The notes below the pieces were generated by a model. The model did not search any database. It had not been told where the DNA came from and worked only from the letters and a program-made list of their open reading frames with translations. A DNA stretch of 64,000 nt from Oidiodendron maius Zn (lineage: Eukaryota; Ascomycota; Leotiomycetes; Myxotrichaceae): NCBI GenBank assembly GCA_000827325.1, contig KN832879.1, positions 1,116,001-1,180,000 on the forward strand, written 5' to 3'. The stretch's first letter is position 1; every line of letters begins with the position of its first letter. The translations under genes were made by a program, and so were the position numbers. Shown here piece after piece: positions 57,707 to 64,000 of the stretch.

Positions 57707-59362
57707 ATGCATCCCTCATTGCACCTTGACGATATTCAGCGCTTGGTCTTCGAGTCCCTCGAGCCTCGTGATCTTGCTCGACTCGCCCAAACTTGCAAAG
57801 TATTCTTTCACATTGCGACCGACGAACTATGGAAAACAATAAACTCGTTCTCTCCATTTTTATCCTGCCTCCCACAGGATTTCCAATATTGCTATCGAAA
57901 ACTTCAAGTTGAAGACCTTCATCGCTATGTCTTCTACCTCCCCAAGATCCGGAATCTGTTCTTGGAAAGTAGAGCCGCGATGCTTCTACCACCGCCATTC
58001 CAATCCAAGCCTAAGAACAGAATGACCAAGCATAATCGCGAGAAAAAATGGGAAGAGCTATGGGAAGAAATAGCTAAGCTACGACCCATATCAGAATTAT
58101 TATCAAATCTTCGACGTCTTCGCATCTCTAATGTGGAGGAAAGACTCCTCGTCCCGCTCATTGGAATATCCGGCTCAAATCTGACTCAGATACACATCGA
58201 TTTCATCCGAAGCAGACAAACCCAGAGCGTTGTTCTCAAAGTCTTGGATGGAATAAAATATACTCCCAAATTGGAATCCCTATTTGTACGAGATCAAAGG
58301 GCCCATTTGCTAGACTTAATCCGACCGGCACCCCTTAAACATTTACGACTCGACCCTCGAATCCGCTGTTATGAGCCGCAATATAACCAATCTCCCCTTC
58401 CGCATGAAATTCTCCAGAAATCCGCGTTGCAAACTCTAACTCTTCGCCTGACCCGAGAATGGTATACACCCGAAATCAAGGCTCTGAACAGTAAATATTT
58501 ACCTGCGCTCGAAAAGCTTTTGTTGAATTTAACTGAGTTTGAGCCAAGACAATGCGTGGAGTCATGTGTCAATACAGCTGCAAATAGTTGGACATGTAAA
58601 GGTGATAAGCTTCCATATAGCAGTAGCTTACATCGCGCAACTAATTGTGGGAGACGGTCTCCAACCGTCTTCTTTAAAGGACTCGATAATCCGGAGCTGA
58701 GTCTGCTGTATATCAAATTTCCAACCACAGTTACTGGGAGAAAGTTCTTAGATGTTATGTCAGCAGCAAGCGATAGTTGTCGGCTTGGGAAACTAACTGA
58801 ATTGGTACTGGCTGGTGGAGGTTGGTTTCCCCACTGCTGGGAATGTGTGCATCAACCCTTCTCTCAGATACCACCGGCAGACCTAAGGACAGGCTTAAAC
58901 ATGCTTCTGCCACTTCACCAGCTGAGAATCCTGCAGTTGAGAGTAGCACCCAACTTCTTGGATATTCTAGACCTCAAACTATACCGATCTATCGCGGCTG
59001 GACTTCCCGCTCTAGAGGAGCTGACACTCCGTTATGCAGATTTCTATGTATTTAGAGGATACGGACAGGAAATTAGGTATGAAAGGGTATTTTTGCATCA
59101 TATTGCTGCTTTTTGTAGCATGCTTCCGAATATCAAGGACGTTAGAGTTGGAGGTATTGACGGCTTGACTCTGGAGGAACGTCCTCGTAAAGAATGGGCT
59201 TGTGTCGGCGTTGAATCACTGAGGATTTCACATTATACTAATATTACCCAGCCGGAAAATTTGCGCTTATTGCTTCTCAGCTTGGAACTATACTTTCCAA
59301 ATTCTGGTCTGGACGAGTATCTATTATCTCGGCGGGAGTATACGTTTAACAGCGAAAATTAG
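57707..59362 (+). CDS. F-box protein with leucine-rich-repeat-like body
   Basis: A single-exon frame of 551 aa. The N-terminus (LDDIQRLVFESLEPRDLARL, then 'AQTCKVFFHIATDELWKTI') fits an F-box, which would bind Skp1 in an SCF ubiquitin ligase. The remainder shows irregular leucine-rich segments (LRRLRISNVEERLLVPL, LQTLTLRLTREW, LEELTLRYADFYVF, VESLRISHYTNI) that would select substrates. F-box/LRR genes of this kind are numerous and variable in filamentous fungi. The start lies only ~200 bp from the Crypton's start on the opposite strand, so the element sits in this gene's promoter region. The frame is intact. Confidence 0.8.
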   Translation: MHPSLHLDDIQRLVFESLEPRDLARLAQTCKVFFHIATDELWKTINSFSPFLSCLPQDFQYCYRKLQVEDLHRYVFYLPKIRNLFLESRAAMLLPPPFQSKPKNRMTKHNREKKWEELWEEIAKLRPISELLSNLRRLRISNVEERLLVPLIGISGSNLTQIHIDFIRSRQTQSVVLKVLDGIKYTPKLESLFVRDQRAHLLDLIRPAPLKHLRLDPRIRCYEPQYNQSPLPHEILQKSALQTLTLRLTREWYTPEIKALNSKYLPALEKLLLNLTEFEPRQCVESCVNTAANSWTCKGDKLPYSSSLHRATNCGRRSPTVFFKGLDNPELSLLYIKFPTTVTGRKFLDVMSAASDSCRLGKLTELVLAGGGWFPHCWECVHQPFSQIPPADLRTGLNMLLPLHQLRILQLRVAPNFLDILDLKLYRSIAAGLPALEELTLRYADFYVFRGYGQEIRYERVFLHHIAAFCSMLPNIKDVRVGGIDGLTLEERPRKEWACVGVESLRISHYTNITQPENLRLLLLSLELYFPNSGLDEYLLSRREYTFNSEN

Positions 59363-59442
59363 CGTCAAGCCAATTTATAATTTTAATTATATTGCAAAGC
59401 TTCGGTGAAGTTTAGAGTTATGGAGTTTTTAGGTGGGTATTA

Positions 59443-59545
59443 CAGTAGGAGTCGAAACCAGCTTCAATTTCTACTCTATATGTTTTTATAATTCGCCTAT
59501 AATATTTTCGTTAAATATACTATATACGGTTAGCGCTAGATATAC
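59443..59545 (+). repeat. Left inverted repeat
   Basis: Pairs with 63537-63638 in inverse orientation; about 90% identical by eye, ending around TTAGCGCTA. Confidence 0.85.
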
Positions 59546-60099
59546 AGTATTGATTACATGGGTATGAATTAATGGTCAGAAGAGTTCATAAATTTTAACT
59601 CGGCTTGACTTGCCGCCTTCGTGGGCGTTTGTCTATAGCTACCCTTACATCTAATAAAATCGACTGCTGCCTTTGACACTTAGGCTTCCAGCCGTGCAAT
59701 CGATAATTTAATATGCTACGATTAAAAACCGAGTTAAATAACCGTGTCAGGTTTACGAGCAATGCAGCGCTAAACTTAATACGGCTACAACTACAACGTA
59801 TCGGTAATATCCTCTACAGGTTATACTGGCAGAACAATGAACCGTAAAAGGGCACGTAAATAGGGCTGTAAAGGGTGTGTAAGTGCTTCAATTAAAATAA
59901 GGATATAACCCTCTGGCTTAGGGGTTTATATGCTTCTAGGGTTGGGCTTCAATCCACCGGATTGGGTATCAATTATATAAGCAATCTCTGACAAACCGAG
60001 TCAAATATTTTTGCCTAAGGCAGCGACAATGTTGCAACTTGGCTAGGATATCTCCATCAATCTTCAATGTTGCTCTCGAAGATCGGCTTTCCGTGCTAT

Positions 60100-60340
60100 T
60101 CCTTAGTCAACTTGCCCTTGTTGACCGTATTAAGCGTCGGTTTATGCTGGGGTCCAAGGGCCTTCTCCTTCATTCACAGTGCTCGCTGGTACATCTCCTC
60201 AGCCTCAGTTAGCTTGCCCTAGTTTGCGTAGAGATTGTATTAAGCCTAGGGATTATCTTGTCTTCTGGACTAAGAGCCTTCTCGTAGCCTTATAGCGCCC
60301 GCTAGGAAGATTACATCTCCTCGGCCTTGGTCAACTTGCA
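60100..60340 (-). pseudogene. Decayed tetratricopeptide (kinesin-light-chain-type) repeats
   Basis: The minus strand, read in shifting frames, gives two ~42-codon units. Each has the pattern 'LTKAEEM..RAL.GYEKAL.PED...L.T', then 'TEAEEMYQRAL..KEKALGPQHKPTLNTVN..GKLT'. This is the TPR array found at the C-terminus of many fungal NB-ARC/NLR proteins and related sensors. Stops and shifts interrupt it several times. The rest of the parent gene is not recognisable around it, so it is a relic only. Confidence 0.6.
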
Positions 60341-60429
60341 GCTCCCAACAGGATTGGCCTTTTCAACATGTTTTGCGACGAGATACAAGATTGTCGTCAT
60401 TATCAAAACGCTGCTTGAAAAGAATATCT

Positions 60430-60660
60430 TTTAATCAGATGTCATGGGCTAACATTGAATTCCCCGAATTAATTATATGTCTCGCCTCTCGCAAGGGAGA
60501 CTTAGCACGAAGCTTTGGAGATTGATGCTGAACGATCAGCTGCAGATGCACTAGCGGAGATTGCCTCGCTGAAAGACGACGAGGACGGGCCAGACGAAGA
60601 GAATAAGGGCGCGAGACTGGTTCTAACGAGGATGGATCAGACAGTGGGTTGATTACGAGT
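60430..60660 (+). other. Unidentified coding-like relic
   Basis: One frame reads LEIDAERSAADALAEIASLK and then acidic residues to a stop; a neighbouring frame carries LIICLASRKGDLARSFGD. The composition looks like former coding sequence, but I cannot name a family. Confidence 0.2.
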
Positions 60661-61243
60661 GTTCTACGTGAGCCAGACCTCTCGTGTGGGCGCCTTACCC
60701 GAAGTGCTTCTGAACTATAGAATCATCTTCCTCGCCGATATCTAAGTTGCTGGCGTCTGCCCCTATGTCTCCACGGCTTGTATGTCCAAGATGTCATTAC
60801 GTGGAAGTGATTCCTGATTATCCTTCGCAGTCAAGGGTTCCTGTAGTCAAGAGACGCAAGAGGGGTCATAACAAAGGAAGCTGTGTGATAGTTCTAGTAA
60901 CTCTGTAACCTAGTATCAGTTTGGCGACCGGGATAAAGAGAAAACTACTACATATCTATGCCAAATGAGATACCAAAGACAAGTGGTTACGATTCTGATA
61001 TAATTCCAAGATCAAACTCGTAAAAATATGGACATGCGGCGGAGAGAAAGATGTGTTCGCTCTGCAATTTTCCATCATCATGCTCTTCTAGCTAGTGTAG
61101 TGTAGTGTATTCGACTAATGAGAACCATAGCACACCCAGCACAGAAAGGAACAGAACTGGCTTTCAGTCGGCCGAGCTTAAACTCCTGTGGAGAACTCTA
61201 CGCAACGACTCTAAGTACCCCGGATTTGTCCATAGCTGCTCTA

Positions 61244-61502
61244 TTAACAGCAGAGCTACATTGACAGATAGGTCAGTATGCTACTAGATCACTGGAATTT
61301 AGAAACTTACTTTGAACGAGCCTTCAACCGGGCATCCAACAAAGCATGGAGTTGTATTACAGCAACTGCTCGAGGTAGTAGTAAAGTATGCGTTTATCAC
61401 CGCTTCGACGTCATCAGCAAGTTGGTCGGTGCTAGGCGCAGGGTTGCCCTGTGGAATAGCCGCAGCTAGTCCAATCGCCAAAAGTAATGCAAAGAATTTC
61501 AT
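61244..61502 (-). CDS. Small cysteine-rich secreted protein (effector-like)
   Basis: Exon 1 (61502-61311) and exon 2 (61255-61244), intron 55 nt with GTAAGT donor and TGTAG acceptor, give 67 aa. The signal peptide MKFFALLLAIGLAAAIPQ is followed by a short Pro/Asp-rich segment. Six Cys then follow in a compact pattern, CC-x4-C-x3-C-x8-CC, the last two provided by the tiny second exon (LCC then TAA). Unspliced reading would lose them. Size, signal peptide and even Cys number fit fungal effectors or small antimicrobial-type proteins. No known family is recognised. It lies within the inverted-repeat-bounded segment, far from other intact genes. Confidence 0.65.
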
Positions 61503-63536
61503 AGTGTCTTGTTAAGGGATAAATGAAGCGTAACTTGTGCAATAGACTGTAAATGGTAGATCTTGATAGAGGCAGAAAAATTATCAACAACTTCTTGCGC
61601 ACTGCAGGAGCGACTAACCTTTATATGCTTTGTGACAATACCTTTGGTGCATGTGTTAGAGCTATCCTGCCATGTTACAGTAAGTGGCCACAAACATATC
61701 GGTCACAGGTAGCTGGTGTCCAGAGAGCAAGCTATACTGCACAGTTCTGGCTAGTAGAGGGCTTCCACCCTATTACACCCCACTGTTTCTAATAGTATAC
61801 TGCACTCCCTTGTAGGTTCTTGCTGAAAGTGGCATCGCATTTCCCGGTGGAGGTGCGATTCACTGCATATGCTCAGCTGAAAATATTGAACAAAGATACG
61901 ACCCTAAGTTTCTCACACCGCCTTTCTAAGAGTCGCGCAAAAATGCTGCCTATCTTCACCTATTACGCCATGCTTGTAGCAAAGGCGCTGCGCATCACTA
62001 CCTAATTTGTATAAAGGAACATGATTTACTAAAATATAGACTAGTTCAGTGTCGAGATTAAATAACGATCGATCATCTTACATGAGCACAAGAGTAGTGG
62101 CTCAGAATTATGGAGCTAAAAAGATCCCCCGTTTGTCTCATGTCGATCAAGATGCATTCAGTCAAGCTTGCCTAGATACTTGACTATTACGATCTAATAG
62201 GTAATCTAAATGGACCACTACTATGTAAATCTGCAGTCTAGTAGCCCATGTACAATAGTAATCTTTACTACGTTAGGGATTCAAGTTCAGGGCTCAGATA
62301 ATACTACCGTCAAGACTGCGAATATCATTACACCCTAGCCATCTCAGCTGCTGGCCAAATTGTTGGTGAGATCAGTTCAGATAACCAAGATCATAACTGC
62401 CAATAACACCTTTTAGTATACGCGGACATTATATCGGGTTAGAGGCTATCGCCACTAGTATCAAAGAGAGCAGAGAATCGTCCTTTGGCGACTCTCCACT
62501 CAACTCTGGTAACATTCCTTCCGAAAATCTTCGGCCAACTATCTCGAGCGTCAGGGAATATGACCGAAAACATTTCATGAATCGCTTTTCTCAGGGCGAA
62601 CATGTCTACGTTATATAGATAGACTTATTTTGTTCTAGCTGGCCGTCGATGCCGTGCCGGAGAATGTGGATGTTTGATTTAGGAGGTTTTAGGCTATGAT
62701 TAGCTAAGAAATTATCACGCTCTGGAGCAGTGTACATAGATTGGCGAATCTTTATCATATGCTCGATCGGCATCCTAGTCCTCATAGCTGACTGCCAATT
62801 GTCAAGCTGTCTATGTCTAAGCCGAATCGAGCTGAGAGGTCCGTCAGCAGACGTCGCAAATCCCTATAGTGATAGATAATAATAAGCAGGCCGTTCTTCA
62901 CGGAAGGCTACCCACCATTAACTTGCCACTAAAGACAGATATGTATTAGGAAGGCCGTATGAGGCAAAGGAATAACGCAGCAAAGCGGCTGATTGTAACG
63001 AACGGATAGCCTAAGCTGATCCTGTCTTGTAAGCATAAGGATGTACTGTACTAGCTAGAAGAATCAAATCTCATGGCGGATAATGTATAATGAAGAAAAA
63101 GAGGAAGGGCAGAGAGTGGGAATATAGTGTACTCCCTCTCTTACTCTCGTGGAAGCTTCTAGAACTATGACTTTTGGACATGCTGATCTAAACCATAGGC
63201 TAGTCTGAACGAAGTACTAGGTGTTGATGGATGCTGACTAAGGTGGCGAAGGGGTCACTGGCATCCGTGTATAGCTTAATTTAGTGGTGATAACATGAAC
63301 TCAGTCCCAGGACGCAAGGGATGAGCATTCCGATATTCGGCGCCGAATATCGGAGGAATCACTGAATGTTCGAATATATAAGGAGGCTATTCAGACGCTC
63401 TGTAGTTAGTGAGCAGAGTCAAAATATCAGCTGTATTCGATCCTATATGCTTAGTAATATATTGCTTCAGCCAATCATAAGAGAGTTCCACCAACACTAG
63501 GTACCTATATGTACATATCACGTGTTATATATATTA
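61503..63536. other. Gene-free part of the inverted-repeat segment
   Basis: No coding region is supported. It contains the 26-bp palindrome described separately. Confidence 0.45.
63329..63354. repeat. Perfect 26-bp palindrome
   Basis: An uninterrupted dyad centred on GGCGCC with arms TCCGATATTC/GAATATCGGA, about 180 bp inside the right inverted repeat. There is no loop. It could be a binding site for a dimeric protein or a recombination relic. Confidence 0.85.
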
Positions 63537-63638
63537 ATATATAGCGCTAACCGTATATGGTATATTTAGCGATAAAAATTATAGGCGAATTATAAAAACA
63601 TATAGAGTAGAAACTGAAGCTGGTTTCGACTCCAACTG
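63537..63638 (-). repeat. Right inverted repeat
   Basis: Reverse-complement partner of 59443-59545. The outer end ACTG is followed by TA. Confidence 0.85.
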
Positions 63639-64000
63639 TAAAGCCTTTATTATCTGATAGATGACAGATGGTATAGAGGTTCAAAGTTGCTCTATAACTA
63701 GAAGCCATATTTTCCTAGAAATATTGTCCTAAAATCCCATCCCCCGTAAAAACTCTCACCTAGTAACCATACAGCCATAGAATAGAGAGTCCCTAGAAGC
63801 ACTGTCTCCAGGAGTATTGTGTGTATAGGGAGACGCGAATTAAGCAGCTTTAACTATTGTTCTATTGATGTGACATACCTGATGTACAATACATCCTCGC
63901 ATTGCTCATTTTACAACCATACAATGATGTCTCTAGCTCATCCACTTACGTTAGATCGGATTTTAGATCCTTCTAGCATGGAGTAAGCCGCATTACCGTT

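Larger units (their letters stand above)
59443..63638. mobile_element. 4.2-kb segment bounded by ~100-bp inverted repeats with TA flanks
   Basis: The left repeat begins CAGTAGGAGTCGAAACCAGC and the right one, read on the minus strand, CAGTTGGAGTCGAAACCAGC. Both continue alike for about 100 bp with roughly eight differences. Each outer end abuts TA (59441-59442, 63639-63640), the target site of Tc1/mariner-type transposons. No transposase is seen inside. The interior carries a decayed TPR gene, a small secreted protein gene and mostly non-coding DNA. It could be a large non-autonomous element, or two separate insertions in opposite orientation. Confidence 0.55.

Overview
The window is nuclear DNA of a filamentous ascomycete (Pezizomycotina). 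The genes carry many short introns (about 43-102 nt) with GT..AG ends. The families are typical of that group: Zn2Cys6 and C2H2 regulators, HET-domain proteins, a NACHT NLR, an S1/P1 nuclease, GPI-anchored Ser/Thr-rich proteins and a dispersed 5S rRNA gene. Leotiomycetes would fit, but the sequence alone does not prove it. Intact genes alternate with decayed ones and AT-rich, repeat-scarred gaps, as in an accessory or subtelomere-like region.

Layout. 0.8-13 kb is a decay zone. It holds a broken extended SDR, an intact proline-iminopeptidase-type hydrolase, a broken classical SDR, a 5S rRNA gene, a broken Zn2Cys6 regulator, an intact amidohydrolase/decarboxylase, a copia-type fossil and a HET fragment. 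14-22 kb holds a C2H2 regulator, a 0.45-kb MITE with TA target sites, and a divergent pair: a GPI-anchored Ser-rich protein and a membrane-anchored aspartic-protease-like protein lacking the first catalytic Asp. 22-30 kb holds another HET fragment, a head-to-head join of a regulator fragment with a 5'-truncated SGNH hydrolase, a PQ-loop-like membrane protein, a truncated lactonase-like gene and a beta-lactamase-fold hydrolase. 31-38 kb holds an alpha/beta hydrolase, an S1/P1 nuclease, an unknown protein and a short Clr5-domain protein.

38.8-49.5 kb is the most striking block. A HET-domain gene that is broken but nearly complete is followed by an intact protein with two HET domains in tandem, the first strongly diverged. 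About 0.6 kb further on the same strand lies an intact NACHT NLR of 1146 aa. This is a plausible allorecognition / programmed-cell-death locus. Further HET and TPR-repeat relics (12.6, 22.2 and 60.1 kb) suggest repeated turnover of such genes.

50-59 kb holds a six-exon secreted tripeptidyl-aminopeptidase-like gene divergent from an intact Zn2Cys6 regulator, an apparently intact Crypton (tyrosine recombinase plus GCR1_C domain) and an F-box/LRR protein. From 59.44 to 63.64 kb two ~100-bp inverted repeats flanked by TA bracket 4.2 kb with no visible transposase. Between them lie a decayed TPR-repeat gene, a well-spliced small cysteine-rich secreted protein and a perfect 26-bp palindrome.
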